DNA from: Chloroflexota bacterium
GTDB lineage: Bacteria; Chloroflexota; Anaerolineae; Promineifilales; Promineifilaceae
Direction of reading: 5' to 3'
Assembly: GCA_014584575.1 (NCBI GenBank)
Contig: JACTMP010000027.1
Span: 186,001-250,000 of the forward strand
DNA: 64,000 nt
Shown here in pieces: positions 42,563-53,369 of the stretch (positions within the stretch are counted from its first letter, which is position 1; each line of letters opens with the position of its first letter). The notes under the pieces were generated by a model that was given only the letters and a program-made list of their open reading frames with translations, was not told the origin of the DNA and ran no database searches. A program made the position numbers and the translations under genes.

Positions 42563-45475
42563 TCTCTGTTTTTGGCCTTCTGTTTGCTGCTGGCCGCCTG
42601 TGAGATGCCGGGCGGGGCGACAATAATACCCACACCTATTCAGCCGATGGCGACTCTGGCCTTAACCATGCCCGACGCTGACATTCCCACTCCCACTGCC
42701 GCCCTGGCCACTCCCACACCGCCCGCGACCTCCGCCCCTTTGCCCACTGCCACTTATGACGGCGCGCTGGCCGATTGGACGGTGCTGGTTTACATGGCCG
42801 CCGACAATAACCTGGAACAGGCGGCGCTGCTGGACATCAACGAGATGGAAGCGGCGGGCAGTTCGGACAGGGTACACGTGCTGGTGCAGATTGACCGCGC
42901 TGCGGGGGAATCGGCGGCATGGGGGGATTGGACGGACACACGCCGCTATCGCATCCTGGGCGACGCCGACCCGGCGACCATCACCGCCGAGCCGCTGCTG
43001 ACGTTGGGGGAGCAAAACATGGGCGACCCGGCCGTGCTGGCCGACTTTATTCGCTGGGGAGTGAGCAATTACCCGGCCAATCATTACGCCCTCATTTTGT
43101 GGAATCATGGCATGGGCTGGCACGGTTTTGCGTTTGATAACGACACGGCCGATTATGGCGCGCCCGATCACCTTGATCTGGCCGACCTGGAAGGGGCGCT
43201 GGCGGCGGCCGGTGTGGGGCCGTTCGACATTGTGGCTTTTGACGCCTGCCTGATGGGGCAGTTGGATGTGTTGCAGGTGTTACGGCCGTATGCCCAATAC
43301 GCCGTCGCCTCTGCGGAACTAACACCTGGCCTGGGCTGGAACTATGAAAGCCTGCTGCGCGCCCTGTACGCCCGGCCCCAGATGGACGGCCGTACACTGG
43401 CGGCGCAAATGGTGGAGAATTTTATCAGCCATTACACGGCCGTTGCCAAAGAAGATTTTGTTACCCTGGCCGCCATTGATCTGGCACAGCTACCGGCGCT
43501 GGCCTACCAGGTGGAGCAGTTGGCGGCGGCGCTGGCGCAGGAACCGACCTTTGTAGCCAGCGCCATAGGCGACGCCCGCAGCGGCGCGGAGACGTTTGCC
43601 CGCGTCTACCCGGAGGAGGTAGACCGTTTTGCCGCCGTTGACCTGCACCATTTTGCCAGCATTCTGGCGCAGCGCAGCCCGGATGAGGCGGTGAAATTGG
43701 CAGCAGAGGGGGTGATGACGGCCGTGAGCAACGCCATTCTGGCCAACGGCCGTGGCGCCGGTTTCAAGAACAGCCAGGGTATATCCGTCTACTTTCCGCG
43801 CCGCACCGAGTTTTACGATACGCTCTATGGCGATGTGACCGGGCTGCCCAATTGGGATGCCTTTTTGCAGAGTTACCACCAGGTAGGGCAGGCGGCGCTG
43901 TCGCCGCCCTCATTGACGCTGCAAAACCGGCTGAACAGTGTGGTGGGGGTGCAAGACCCGGCTTTTGTCCAGTTTCAGGTGGCGGGGCGGGATATTGAAG
44001 CGGTGCGGCTGCTGGTGACACAAAATGGGGCCGACGGCCGTCGGCGCCTGGTGGAGTATGACAATCTCATCCCCGAACCGACCTATTTGCCCGATGGCAG
44101 CCAGATCAGCGAATGGCGCGATGGGGTGCATGATGACTTTTTCATCTGGGACACAGAAGTGACCTACCTGTATGACGCCGAGGGCAACGGCGACTATGTG
44201 GTCATGTGGCCGACGGTGTTGGGCAGCCCACAGTTCACAGTACAGGGCCGCCTGCGTCGCGCCAATGAAGAGGGGTACGTAGACGCCAATCTGGTGTTTG
44301 ACCACAGCACCGGCCAACTGAACAAAGTGTGGGCGGTGCAATCGAACGAAAGCGGCGCGCCCGCCGAGATATTGCCGCAGCCGGGCGACGAATTTCAGCT
44401 TTATGACTTTTACGAGACCAACGCCACCTTCAGCCGCGAACCGGGTATCAGCCTGACGTTTGATGGCAACCGGCAGTTGTATTACGACTGGCTGCCGCTG
44501 CCAGACGGCCGTTACTCTCTGGGTATGGCGGCGGAAAATGTGGCCGGGGAGACGGCCGTGCAGTTCCTCGACCTGACCGTGGCCAACCGCGAAGAACTGG
44601 CCGATTACCAGGCATACCTGGACCCGTATCTGGGTTTCCGTTTCCTCTACCCCCAAAGCTGGCATGAACCCCGTTACCAGGAGACGCTGCTATACACCGC
44701 CAGCCAGGTGACGGACACGCAACTGCTGATCACCCTCTACCCCAATCTGGCCGGAGACGCGACGGCGCAGACGCTCAAACAACAAACGTTGCACCAGTTT
44801 GGCGCGGTGGATGTCCTCTTCGAGGAATCGCGGGTGGTAGATGGACGGCAGGCGCTCAGCACGGCCTATGGCTATACCAACGCCGAGGGCATTGCCCACA
44901 CCGGCATTTTCCTGACCTTTATTGACGCCAACCGGAATGGGTATGTGGTGGATGTGGACGGCCGTAGCAGCGACGAAGCCAATACCCTTGCCCACATGCA
45001 CACCATTGCCACCACCTGGGAATTTGGGCAGGCGGCGCTCGGTTTGCAGCCGGGGCAGTGGGCGACCATTGACCTGGACAGCTTTAGCGTGGCCCAACCG
45101 GCCAACTTTGTCTACCAGCCGGCCAAAGGCTGGGAGCGGTTTAACGCCGGGCAGTACACCTTTGTGGCGCTGCGCAGCCAGCCCGCCAGCCGGGAGACGG
45201 CCGACGTGGTGGCGGCTCTGGTGCGGGATGCGGGCGCGGGCGTGGACAATTTCCGCACCGGTGAACCGGCGCTGTTCCCGTTGGCCGGGTACGTCTGGCA
45301 CCGGGTGGAGTTCAGCTATGATGTGGCCGGGTTGGGTACGGTATGGGGCTTTATCATGGCGCGGGTGCAGGATGGGCAGGAGGTGGTCGCCTGGGCAGAA
45401 GCGCCCGCCGCCAGCTACAACCATCTGGCGGACACCGTCTTCCTGACGATGATCGCCGACATGGCGCTGCGGTAA
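42548..45475 (+). CDS. Clostripain-family (C11) cysteine protease lipoprotein
   Basis: A 975-residue protein from ATG 42548, with a lipoprotein signal (lipobox LAAC, Cys18) and a Thr/Pro linker. The C11 domain has WTVLVYMAADNNLE, the catalytic His in ILWNHGMGW and the catalytic Cys in FDACLMGQLDVL. The C-terminal half is beta-rich with no clear catalytic motif. C11 enzymes cleave after basic residues and are often secreted. The frame is open to ATG 42479 with GGAGAAG in front, but that start would leave 24 extra residues before the signal peptide. The start region is inside a family K hairpin, so expression may depend on its folding. Confidence 0.88.
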   Translation: MRNRMSLFLAFCLLLAACEMPGGATIIPTPIQPMATLALTMPDADIPTPTAALATPTPPATSAPLPTATYDGALADWTVLVYMAADNNLEQAALLDINEMEAAGSSDRVHVLVQIDRAAGESAAWGDWTDTRRYRILGDADPATITAEPLLTLGEQNMGDPAVLADFIRWGVSNYPANHYALILWNHGMGWHGFAFDNDTADYGAPDHLDLADLEGALAAAGVGPFDIVAFDACLMGQLDVLQVLRPYAQYAVASAELTPGLGWNYESLLRALYARPQMDGRTLAAQMVENFISHYTAVAKEDFVTLAAIDLAQLPALAYQVEQLAAALAQEPTFVASAIGDARSGAETFARVYPEEVDRFAAVDLHHFASILAQRSPDEAVKLAAEGVMTAVSNAILANGRGAGFKNSQGISVYFPRRTEFYDTLYGDVTGLPNWDAFLQSYHQVGQAALSPPSLTLQNRLNSVVGVQDPAFVQFQVAGRDIEAVRLLVTQNGADGRRRLVEYDNLIPEPTYLPDGSQISEWRDGVHDDFFIWDTEVTYLYDAEGNGDYVVMWPTVLGSPQFTVQGRLRRANEEGYVDANLVFDHSTGQLNKVWAVQSNESGAPAEILPQPGDEFQLYDFYETNATFSREPGISLTFDGNRQLYYDWLPLPDGRYSLGMAAENVAGETAVQFLDLTVANREELADYQAYLDPYLGFRFLYPQSWHEPRYQETLLYTASQVTDTQLLITLYPNLAGDATAQTLKQQTLHQFGAVDVLFEESRVVDGRQALSTAYGYTNAEGIAHTGIFLTFIDANRNGYVVDVDGRSSDEANTLAHMHTIATTWEFGQAALGLQPGQWATIDLDSFSVAQPANFVYQPAKGWERFNAGQYTFVALRSQPASRETADVVAALVRDAGAGVDNFRTGEPALFPLAGYVWHRVEFSYDVAGLGTVWGFIMARVQDGQEVVAWAEAPAASYNHLADTVFLTMIADMALR

Positions 45476-45943
45476 TAAGTTGAGCAGGTGAAGGGGTGAG
45501 GGGTGAATACGGCCGTGGCATGTGTGGGATTCAGCACGGCCGTCAACCAACTCCAATAACCCGTTCACATGCGCCACCAGCCGGTCTATACTGGCAACGG
45601 TCATAATCTGACATTTTTGTCACCTTGTCAGATGTCACCTTGTCACCTTGTCACGTATATCTGCCGCTGCCACAGCTTGAGGGAATTCTCGTTGATTTCA
45701 GTTCGGCCTCATCCAGTCATTCCCGCTGCTGCCGCCGCTGACTGGGCAATATCTGATTTGGCGGGCGATGGTTGACGCCCACGGCCGTATCCTGCAAAAT
45801 GACTTAATCGTCTAATCCCCGTTTCCCCATGCCCCCTCTCCCTCCCGCGCGCCTTGCGCGCTCCGCGCCCTTTGCCCGCTCCGCGCCCTTTGCCCGCTCC
45901 GCGCCCCTTGCCCGCTCCGCGCCCTTTGCCCGCTCCGCGCCCC
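45476..45943. other. Convergent intergenic region of repeats
   Basis: No gene is supported. Family J words (CACCTTGTCACC) occupy about 45615-45655 and the tandem 18-base array lies at 45859-45945. The few short frames are composed of these repeats. Confidence 0.75.
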
Positions 45944-45945
45944 TC
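45859..45945. repeat. Tandem 18-bp array, about 4.8 copies
   Basis: The unit CGCTCCGCGCCCTTTGCC is repeated at 45859, 45877, 45895 (one change), 45913 and partly 45931. It ends at the stop codon of the WD40-GTPase-TIR gene. Confidence 0.92.
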
Positions 45946-48937
45946 ACTGACTACTAATAACCGACTTCGGTTTTGCCTGGATGAAGGCAGCCAGCATATC
46001 CACCCCGGCCGCTTCCTGCCCGCGCCAGTTTACCTGCAAAATGCCATCAGGGAAGTGCATCCCTTCCGGGCAACCGGGCAGGGCCACAATCACAAAGGGG
46101 CCAACTCCCTGGCTGACAAAATGCTGCAACAATTTGACCGTCTCGTTATCGCGCCAGGGCACCTTACCCCGCCCCACACAGATGGCAACGGAGCGAATTT
46201 GGGACAGGGCATCGGCCGTCACGCTTTGTGTGGGCGGCAGCAGCCAGGGCAAGACACCCCGTTGGCGCAGTTGGTCGGCGATAGCTTTCACGGCCGTTGC
46301 ATCCGCATCGTGGTAACACAAAAAGACATCATAATCGTTGGTTGTAACCTTGCCCTTCAAGACCAACTCGGCCACGTCCCGGTCGCGGTGTGCGTCGGCT
46401 GCCTCGTCCATCTCGGCCACAACCGATGTGACCGGCTGCGCCAGCCGCTCTTTGCCATCCAGCAGGGAGATGGGGTGGTCACAGACCGGGCAATTCATCT
46501 GTTTCAGCCCCCGCGCTCGCCGCGCCGCTACCTGCTGCGGCGTCATCGCCACCCCACAATGGTCACAGGTAAACAGCCGTTCGCGCGTCACCGAACCGGG
46601 CAGCGCCCGCCGCTCCAGATGCACGGCCACATAATCCTCAAACTGGTAACGAGTGGCTTCGCTGGCTGCTTCGTCAAAAAAGAGCGTTAATTCACCGGTC
46701 GCTTCGTCCAGTTCACGCAGATAAAGGCCGCAGACGCCGCCGACGGTGGCTGTGAATGTGGCCGCATTGTGCCACATTTCTTGCTTCTCAAAGAGGCGAC
46801 TGTGCGCCAGACGCACCGTGAGAACGGCGTAGATATTGCGCACCGAGCCTTCAAAGGTGAAGCGGATTGTTTTACCCGGCACGTCCGGCACGGCCGGGCC
46901 GGGGCGGGTAAATTTGGAGGGGAAGATTAAATCCGCCCCTGTTTCTCCTGGCTCTTTGAGGATGATTTCGTGCCGGATTAACTCTTCGACGGTGGCGATG
47001 AGCAGCAGCTTTTGCTGTTGGGGATTGATATGATTGGTGTGGGTGGGAGTGAGGTAACGGCCGTGTAACACCTCGTTTTCCGCCAATGTGCCCAACCCGT
47101 CGGCGCTGTTTTGGGCCGCATTCACCAGGTCAGAGGCGTAGGCATCCAGCAATTCCGGTTGCAGCAGCACATAGCTGCCAAAACGCAATTTGCGCACCAA
47201 CCCCCGGTTTTCCATGCGGCTGAGCGCCGTTTCAAAACGGGCCTGCAAATCCCCGGCCACCTGATGGGGATGTGTCTGGCAGAAGAGGCGGAACAGATCG
47301 TCAGTCGTGGACAGGATGTGGCCGCTTTTCTTTTGCTCAATGAAAAACTGCTTGATCGCCTGGAAAAGTTCGTTGGAACTGACGTGGGGGCGCGATTCCC
47401 AATCAATGCCCTGGCGAATGGCTTCGCGCAGTTCGGGGATTTGCCACCCTTCTTTGGCGCTGGTTTCAAAATAGCCGTCAAAGCCCATTTCCCGCACCAG
47501 GCTGCGCAGCCGGCTGTGCCAGACGGAGACGCCGCTGATGTCGGCGCGGGCGGCCACCAGAAACTTGGTCATGGGCAGGGAGGTATCCCCCTGGCGGTGG
47601 ACGGCCTGGCGCAGCGCCCGGTCCCAATGGCGCACACCGGCCAGCGGCTCCACCTCATTGCTGGCGTCAAACACCACTAGCGCCACCGCCACCTCGTTCA
47701 GGTGAAGCTGGTTGGTAAGGCGGTAGCCCGGCTGCCCGGCCAGGTCCCACAGCAGGGTTTCGCGGGTTTCCTGACGGCCGTCTGGCAGCGTAATCGTCTC
47801 ATTGCCAAACGTCCACACCTTGCAGCCGTGTGTGGAACTGGTGCGTACAAAGGGGCGCCCGGACAGTACCAGTCCTAACCCCGACTTGCCCACGCCGGTG
47901 TCCCCAACCAGCACCACTTTGGCATTGCGGTAGTGCCAGGTTTCGCTGGTGAAGTTGGCCCCCAGCAGCGTCACATCATCCAGGTGCCAGAGGCGAATGA
48001 TGCGGTCGCCGCCGCCCAATGTGGTGAGCAGCGGCATTTGTGGGTGGAAGGCCAACCCGGTGTTAAAGTCAGACTTCAGCGGTTCATTCAGGGTGGCTAC
48101 CAGTTCCCAGGTGTCGCAGCGCCATAGCCGCACGGTGCCGTCGCGGGATTTGGAGGCCAGCAATGTGCCATCCGGCGAAAAGCGCACACACAGCACCAGG
48201 TCGGTGTGCCCTTCCAGCACCGCCTGCACCCGCCCTGCGCCGGTATCCCACAGGCGAATGGTCATATCGTCCGAGGCGGAAGCCAGCAGCGTACCATCCG
48301 GCGACCAGGCGATATGGTTCACAATGTCAAAGTGGCCGCGCAGTTTGCGGAACAGTTTTCCCTGGCGCATGTCCCAAAAGGAGATGGTTTTATCGCGGGA
48401 GGCGGCGGCCAGAATGTGGCCGTCAGGCGACCAGGCTACACTCATGATCCAATCCTGATGACCGTGAAATTCCTGGCTGGCCCACTCGTTGCCGCTGTCC
48501 CATAGGCGGATGGCGCCGTCAAAAGAGCCGGAGGCCAGGACACGGCCGTCGGGTGACCAGGCGACGCTGTAAATGGGGCCGGTGTGCCCGGCCAGGTCGC
48601 GGATTGGCTCTCCGGTACGGCCGTTGGTCAGCCGGATGGTTTCATCATTGGCCCCGGTGGCCAGCAGACGGCCGTCGGGCGACCAGGCCACGCAAAAAAC
48701 ATAGTCAGCATGGCTGACCGGGATGCCCACCATCTGCTCGCCTTGCAGCCGCCAGAGGCGGGCGGTGCGGTCAGCGGAGACAGAAGCCAGGGTACGGCCG
48801 TCGGGCGACCAGGCGATCTCATAGATGAGGTTATGGTGGCCGCGCAATTTGTGACGCAGCGCAAAACCATCTGGAACAGATTCCAGAGCGAGGGGGACAG
48901 TGATCACTTGGGCTTCTTCCAGATGCTGGTCAATCAT
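45944..48937 (-). CDS. WD40-GTPase-TIR signalling protein
   Basis: A 997-residue multidomain protein. Residues about 30-325 form seven WD40 blades (one propeller, motif SPDGRxLAS). About 338-510 is a Roc/Rab-like GTPase: Walker A GDTGVGKS, DxxG as WDLAGQPGY and a [13 protein letters not shown] guanine-specificity region (AARADIS). A helical/winged-helix COR-like region follows, then a Zn ribbon (CDHC and CPVC, about 765-795). The C-terminal TIR domain starts [22 protein letters not shown], with a Glu in RDNETVKLL near the expected catalytic position. The order resembles Roc-COR signalling and TIR conflict proteins. It diverges from a TIR-WD40 gene. Function is unknown. Confidence 0.87.
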   Translation of the reverse strand: MIDQHLEEAQVITVPLALESVPDGFALRHKLRGHHNLIYEIAWSPDGRTLASVSADRTARLWRLQGEQMVGIPVSHADYVFCVAWSPDGRLLATGANDETIRLTNGRTGEPIRDLAGHTGPIYSVAWSPDGRVLASGSFDGAIRLWDSGNEWASQEFHGHQDWIMSVAWSPDGHILAAASRDKTISFWDMRQGKLFRKLRGHFDIVNHIAWSPDGTLLASASDDMTIRLWDTGAGRVQAVLEGHTDLVLCVRFSPDGTLLASKSRDGTVRLWRCDTWELVATLNEPLKSDFNTGLAFHPQMPLLTTLGGGDRIIRLWHLDDVTLLGANFTSETWHYRNAKVVLVGDTGVGKSGLGLVLSGRPFVRTSSTHGCKVWTFGNETITLPDGRQETRETLLWDLAGQPGYRLTNQLHLNEVAVALVVFDASNEVEPLAGVRHWDRALRQAVHRQGDTSLPMTKFLVAARADISGVSVWHSRLRSLVREMGFDGYFETSAKEGWQIPELREAIRQGIDWESRPHVSSNELFQAIKQFFIEQKKSGHILSTTDDLFRLFCQTHPHQVAGDLQARFETALSRMENRGLVRKLRFGSYVLLQPELLDAYASDLVNAAQNSADGLGTLAENEVLHGRYLTPTHTNHINPQQQKLLLIATVEELIRHEIILKEPGETGADLIFPSKFTRPGPAVPDVPGKTIRFTFEGSVRNIYAVLTVRLAHSRLFEKQEMWHNAATFTATVGGVCGLYLRELDEATGELTLFFDEAASEATRYQFEDYVAVHLERRALPGSVTRERLFTCDHCGVAMTPQQVAARRARGLKQMNCPVCDHPISLLDGKERLAQPVTSVVAEMDEAADAHRDRDVAELVLKGKVTTNDYDVFLCYHDADATAVKAIADQLRQRGVLPWLLPPTQSVTADALSQIRSVAICVGRGKVPWRDNETVKLLQHFVSQGVGPFVIVALPGCPEGMHFPDGILQVNWRGQEAAGVDMLAAFIQAKPKSVISSQ

Positions 48938-49452
48938 CTTTATAACCTCGGTCTGGTTATTGCCCCTTTAGCTATGGTAGAAAGCGAAGTATCAAAATGT
49001 GGCCGTCAATGAGAGGAAATGCACCCGTCTCAACATGGGGAAAGGTCGGTCAGAGAGTGAGACGCTTGCCGCAACGCAAAAGGACAACAACCAGATGCAC
49101 TTTTTAGCACTACAAATGCCGCAATTGTAGCCAGATTTGGCGGGAAAATGAAGGGGGCGATGGTATTCTCATCTATAAAAACCTGTTTTGGTCAGTGATT
49201 GTCAGTAGTGTCAGTAGATCGAAGCGGAGTTTGCATCCTCAGATGCGAACAGGTGGACATCTGAGGATGCCCACCCCTCCCATTGCGATCTACTGATTGT
49301 AGGACTTTTTTCAGATTGAGGGGGTACCAGATACCAGTTAACATTGTCACGTAACATTCAAAGTTCAACCGGGAGTAAAAAAATAGAGTTTTTAGCGGTT
49401 TGTAGTCGGCGCTTCTGTGCCTTCCACTCGCTATACCCATAGGATGTACTGT
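48938..49452. other. Divergent intergenic region between the two TIR/WD40 genes
   Basis: This 515-base region has no supported gene. It contains a family H element (49212-49296) and is the presumed site of both promoters, but no confident -35/-10 pair stands out. Confidence 0.7.
49212..49296. repeat. Hairpin element, family H, copy 3
   Basis: Outer arms CAGTAGATCG and CGATCTACTG enclose GCATCCTCAGATGC and GGACATCTGAGGATGCCC. It lies 150 bases before the TIR-WD40 start. Confidence 0.85.
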
Positions 49453-52400
49453 ATGTCTGGTAGTAATGGTTCCGGGCCGCGTCACGGCCGTGTGTTTGTT
49501 TCCTATTCGCGCAAAGACAAAGAGTTTGTGCGCCGTTTGCATGAAGGGTTGGTCAACAGTGAGCTTGAGACCTGGGTGGATTGGGAAGGTATCCCTCTCA
49601 GCGCTGACTGGTGGGCGGAGATTAAGGCGGCCATTGAAGGTGCAGACGCCGTCTTGTTTGTGGTCAGCCCCGATTCGCTTAGCTCCAAAGTGTGCGGCGA
49701 CGAACTGGAAACGGCCGTTGCCAACAACAAACGCCTCATCCCCATCCTGTACCGCGACCCCCAAAAGGGCGATCCCATGCACGAGAAGATCGCCGCCACC
49801 AACTGGGTCTACATGCGCGAACAGGACGATTTTACGGCCGTCTTGCCGCAACTGATTGAGACGATCAACACCGACCTGGACTGGGTGCAAATGCACACCC
49901 GCCTCATTCGCCGGGCGGTGGAGTGGGAAGCACACGGCCGTAGTGCCAGCTACACCATGCGCGGCGAAGACCTGCAAAAAGCGGAGCATTGGCTGGCAGA
50001 ATCGGCCGGGAAAGAGCCGGCGGCCACCCAATTGCAGGTGGAATACATCCAGGCCGGGCGACAAGACGCTGCCCGCCGCCAGCGCCAGGTGCTCACGGCC
50101 GTCTCCACCGCTCTGGTTATCACCGTGTTGCTGGCAATAGTTGCCCTCTGGCAATATGTGGCCGCTGACCGCAACTTCCGCATCGCCTTCTCCCACGAAC
50201 TAACCGGCGAAGCGCTGACTGAGTTGGAGCAATTCCCGCAGCGCAGCCTGTTGCTGGCGATAGAAGCCGTCAATCTCATTAACGATGCACCCGACCAGTT
50301 GGCCGAGGATGCGCTGCGCCGCATCCTGGTGGCCACCGGCGGCATTGTCTCCCGCGCCCATACTGCCAACATCAATACCCTGGCGCTCAGCCCAGACGAT
50401 CACTGGCTGGTGACCGGGGATGGCGCCGGTCAGGTTTATTTGTGGGATTTGACGGCGGCGAAACCGGCGGAAACGGGTCTTTTGCTGCCCGGCCATACCG
50501 CGTCCATCAAGAAGGTGGCGTTCAGCGCCGACGGCCATTGGGCCGCCACCGCCAGCAGCGACAGCACCATCCGCCTGTGGGATGTGACTGCGCCTGACCC
50601 GGCGCAATCGGCCATCATCTTAAACGCACATAGCACCGGGGTACGCGACATTGTATTCGCCGCCGACGGCCGTACCCTGGCTTCGGCAGGTGGCGATAAA
50701 TTGGTGCTGTTGTGGGACATCATGGCGGCTGACCCCACCCAACCGGTGGGCCGCCTGGTGGGGCACAAAGAGTCGGTGGAGTTTATAGACATCAGCCCAG
50801 ACGGCCGTTACCTGGCCAGCGGTGATGTGAGCGGCGAGGTGCGGCTGTGGGACCTGGCGGCGGATGGCTATCCGGCGCTGCTCACGGACGCCGCCGCCCA
50901 CAACGCCGAAATCTCTGACGTAGATTTCAGCCCGGACGGCCGTTATTTTGCGACGGCTGATGTGGTGGGGGATGTGAACCTGTGGCCGGCGGCGGCTCCT
51001 TTCACCCCCCGCGCCTTGGCGCAGCACCAGGAGTACGTCAACAACCTGGATTTCAGCCCGGATGGCCGCTGGCTGGTTTCCGCCAGCGATGACAATACGG
51101 CCGTGCTGTGGAACATGGCGCAGGCAAACCCGGCGGCCAACCCCCTGGTGCTTGACGGCCACAATGACCAGGTGTGGTATGCCGTGTTTAGCGCCGACGG
51201 CCGTGCCCTGGTCACTGCCAGCCGGGATCGCCGGGTGCGCCTGTGGGATATGACTTCCCCCACACCAGACAAAGACCCGATTTTTCTCAGCGGGCATGAT
51301 GCGCCCGTTTACCGGCTGGCGCTCAGCCACCAGGGTAACTGGCTATTGAGCACCGGCGGCGACCAGACGGTGCGCTTCTGGCAAATGACCGATTTGCAGC
51401 AGACGGCCGGTTTGCATACGTACCATGCCCATCGCCGCGAGATTTTGGGCACGGCCGTTAGCCCTGATGAAAAATGGCTGGCGACGGCGAGCAAAGATCA
51501 CACCATCTTGCTCTGGTCGCTGCTGGAGCCGGGCGCGCGCTCTATCCTGTTTGCCGGCCACACCGGCCCGGTACAGGCCATAGACATCAGCAGCGACGGC
51601 CGTTGGCTGGTCAGCGGCAGCGCCGACCGCACGGTGCGCCTCTACAACCTGGCCGACCGCAACCATACCGATGGCATATTGCTGGGTCAATTGACCAGCC
51701 CGGTGAATACCAATGGCGTGGTTATCACTCCTGACGGCCGTTGGGCATATGCCTCTGACGAAGGCGGCAAGCTGCACCAGTGGGACCTGGCCGCGCCTGA
51801 TGTGGCGGCGACAATGCGCACCATTTCCGCCCATGCGGATAAGGTGACGGCGATTGGGTTTAGTCCCGACGGCCGTTACCTGGCCTCCGCCAGCCGGGAC
51901 GAAACAGCCCGCCTGTGGGCCATAACCGAGACGGGCATCCGCGAGTTACCGGTGACGCTGTCTGGGCACAGCGGCAGCGTGTGGGTGTTGGCCTTTAGCC
52001 CGGATGGGCGTTGGCTGGCAACGGGCAGTTCTGACCAGTTGGTGAAGGTGTGGGATGTACACAACGCCCAAACAGCGCCGTTGACATTGGCCGGGCACAC
52101 GGGAGAGATATTGGCGCTGGTATTTAGCCCGGACGGCCGTACCCTGGTGAGCGGCGGCGGCGATGGCATGGTGCGCCTGTGGGATATGACCGCCTCTGAT
52201 CCGGCAGCCCAGGTGCGGGAAATTAAGGGGCACAAAGGGGAAATAACGGCGCTGCGTTTCAGTGATGACGGCCGTTGGCTGGCCACCGGCAGCAGCGACT
52301 TTGATGCGCGCTTGTGGGATATGGCTGCCGCCGAACCAGGCGACTATTCTGTGCTGCTGCCCGGTCATATGGGGTCAGTTGTCGCCTTGCATTTCCTGGC

Positions 52401-52572
52401 CGATAATGTACGGGTGATCACGGCGGCGCAAGACGGTGACGCCAGGTTGTGGACACCGCTGCCGTTGGCTGAAGTGATCCGCCGCGCCTGCCAGGTGGCC
52501 GGGCGCAATCTGACGGCCGAGGAGTGGCGGGTTTATTTTTACGACGACCAGCCACAGGTTACTTGTGAATGA
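49453..52572 (+). CDS. TIR - transmembrane - 16 x WD40 protein
   Basis: A 1039-residue protein. Residues about 12-145 form a TIR domain: GRVFVSYSRKDKEFVRRLHEGL, WVDWEGIPLSADWW and KVCGDELETAV, where the Glu is at the position of the TIR NADase catalytic Glu. A cytoplasmic linker is followed by a single transmembrane helix near residue 220 (LVITVLLAIVALWQYVAA), then sixteen WD40 repeats (about 300-1010), enough for two seven- or eight-bladed propellers. So TIR and WD40 lie on opposite sides of the membrane. ATG 49444 is an alternative start; 49453 lies after AGGATGTACTGT. Confidence 0.9.
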   Translation: MSGSNGSGPRHGRVFVSYSRKDKEFVRRLHEGLVNSELETWVDWEGIPLSADWWAEIKAAIEGADAVLFVVSPDSLSSKVCGDELETAVANNKRLIPILYRDPQKGDPMHEKIAATNWVYMREQDDFTAVLPQLIETINTDLDWVQMHTRLIRRAVEWEAHGRSASYTMRGEDLQKAEHWLAESAGKEPAATQLQVEYIQAGRQDAARRQRQVLTAVSTALVITVLLAIVALWQYVAADRNFRIAFSHELTGEALTELEQFPQRSLLLAIEAVNLINDAPDQLAEDALRRILVATGGIVSRAHTANINTLALSPDDHWLVTGDGAGQVYLWDLTAAKPAETGLLLPGHTASIKKVAFSADGHWAATASSDSTIRLWDVTAPDPAQSAIILNAHSTGVRDIVFAADGRTLASAGGDKLVLLWDIMAADPTQPVGRLVGHKESVEFIDISPDGRYLASGDVSGEVRLWDLAADGYPALLTDAAAHNAEISDVDFSPDGRYFATADVVGDVNLWPAAAPFTPRALAQHQEYVNNLDFSPDGRWLVSASDDNTAVLWNMAQANPAANPLVLDGHNDQVWYAVFSADGRALVTASRDRRVRLWDMTSPTPDKDPIFLSGHDAPVYRLALSHQGNWLLSTGGDQTVRFWQMTDLQQTAGLHTYHAHRREILGTAVSPDEKWLATASKDHTILLWSLLEPGARSILFAGHTGPVQAIDISSDGRWLVSGSADRTVRLYNLADRNHTDGILLGQLTSPVNTNGVVITPDGRWAYASDEGGKLHQWDLAAPDVAATMRTISAHADKVTAIGFSPDGRYLASASRDETARLWAITETGIRELPVTLSGHSGSVWVLAFSPDGRWLATGSSDQLVKVWDVHNAQTAPLTLAGHTGEILALVFSPDGRTLVSGGGDGMVRLWDMTASDPAAQVREIKGHKGEITALRFSDDGRWLATGSSDFDARLWDMAAAEPGDYSVLLPGHMGSVVALHFLADNVRVITAAQDGDARLWTPLPLAEVIRRACQVAGRNLTAEEWRVYFYDDQPQVTCE

Positions 52573-52615
52573 AGATAGTGGTTGGTAGCAGCCACCCACT
52601 ATTTGCGGAGGGAAT

Positions 52616-53233
52616 ATGAAGGTACGTTTGGAGCCGCTGGCTACGGCCGTAGCCGTTGGCGCGTTCATCTGGATGGTGGGCAGCCTGGCCGGCTTGTTTC
52701 TGGGTTATCGCTCCTTCCAGAGCATGATCAATTCCCCTATTTTTGATCCGGCGGCCCTGGAAGAGATCAACAACGCCGCCGACCCCCTGGCAGCCATGTT
52801 TGGCGAAGATTTCCAGAGCATGATGATGCTCAGCAGTGTGGCAAACCTGCTGCAATGCCTGAGCTGGCTCTTTTCCGGCATCGTTGCCGGCGCCGTTTAC
52901 GTGGTGGTTCACCGCCGTTATGACCCGCTGGCGGTGGGCGGCGAAGTAGGCGCGGGCGCCATCGCCGGAGGGCTGGCCATGGTCGCCGGTTATCTGCTGA
53001 CCACGATTATTTCCCTGGTGGTGATCTGGCCGCTGGTGGGGGATTTTATGGGGCAAATGGTAGCGGTAGGTGGCCCGGAAGTAGCGCAGATGTTTGATCA
53101 AATGGGGGGCATGATGGCAGGTATGGTGGCGGTGGGGGCGATTTGCAGTTTGCTCTTTTATGGCGTCATGGGCGCTCTCACCGGCGCGTTGGGGGCGTTC
53201 ATCGGCAATAACCTGGCCAAACCGGCGACGTGA
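52616..53233 (+). CDS. Unknown polytopic membrane protein
   Basis: A 205-residue protein with about four or five transmembrane segments (starting AVAVGAFIWMVGSLAGLF) and Met-rich loops (QMFDQMGGMMAGM). No family is recognised. It lies 43 bases after the TIR-WD40 gene on the same strand with a GGAGGGAAT ribosome site, so it is probably co-transcribed. An imperfect hairpin with ATAGTGG/CCACTAT ends lies between them (52575-52602). Confidence 0.75.
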   Translation: MKVRLEPLATAVAVGAFIWMVGSLAGLFLGYRSFQSMINSPIFDPAALEEINNAADPLAAMFGEDFQSMMMLSSVANLLQCLSWLFSGIVAGAVYVVVHRRYDPLAVGGEVGAGAIAGGLAMVAGYLLTTIISLVVIWPLVGDFMGQMVAVGGPEVAQMFDQMGGMMAGMVAVGAICSLLFYGVMGALTGALGAFIGNNLAKPAT

Positions 53234-53286
53234 GAGGTTTGGGACCTTCTTTAGGACTTGTAAAAGAATAACTCCGCGTTTTGGCG

Positions 53287-53337
53287 ACTGAGAGATTGAG
53301 AGATTGAATCTCTTAATCTCCCAATCTCCCAATCTCC
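53287..53337. repeat. GAGATTGAGAGATTG hairpin (family D)
   Basis: GAGAGATTGAGAGATTG words pair with CAATCTCCCAATCTCC in the convergent gap before the MoaD/ThiS-like gene. Confidence 0.85.
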
Positions 53338-53369
53338 GATGATATGTGGAATTATTATTTGACGACTTT

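Noticed and set aside
44690..45604. 304-codon minus-strand frame opposite the clostripain-like gene
   Set aside because: Shadow frame; the plus frame has a signal peptide and catalytic motifs and continues across it.
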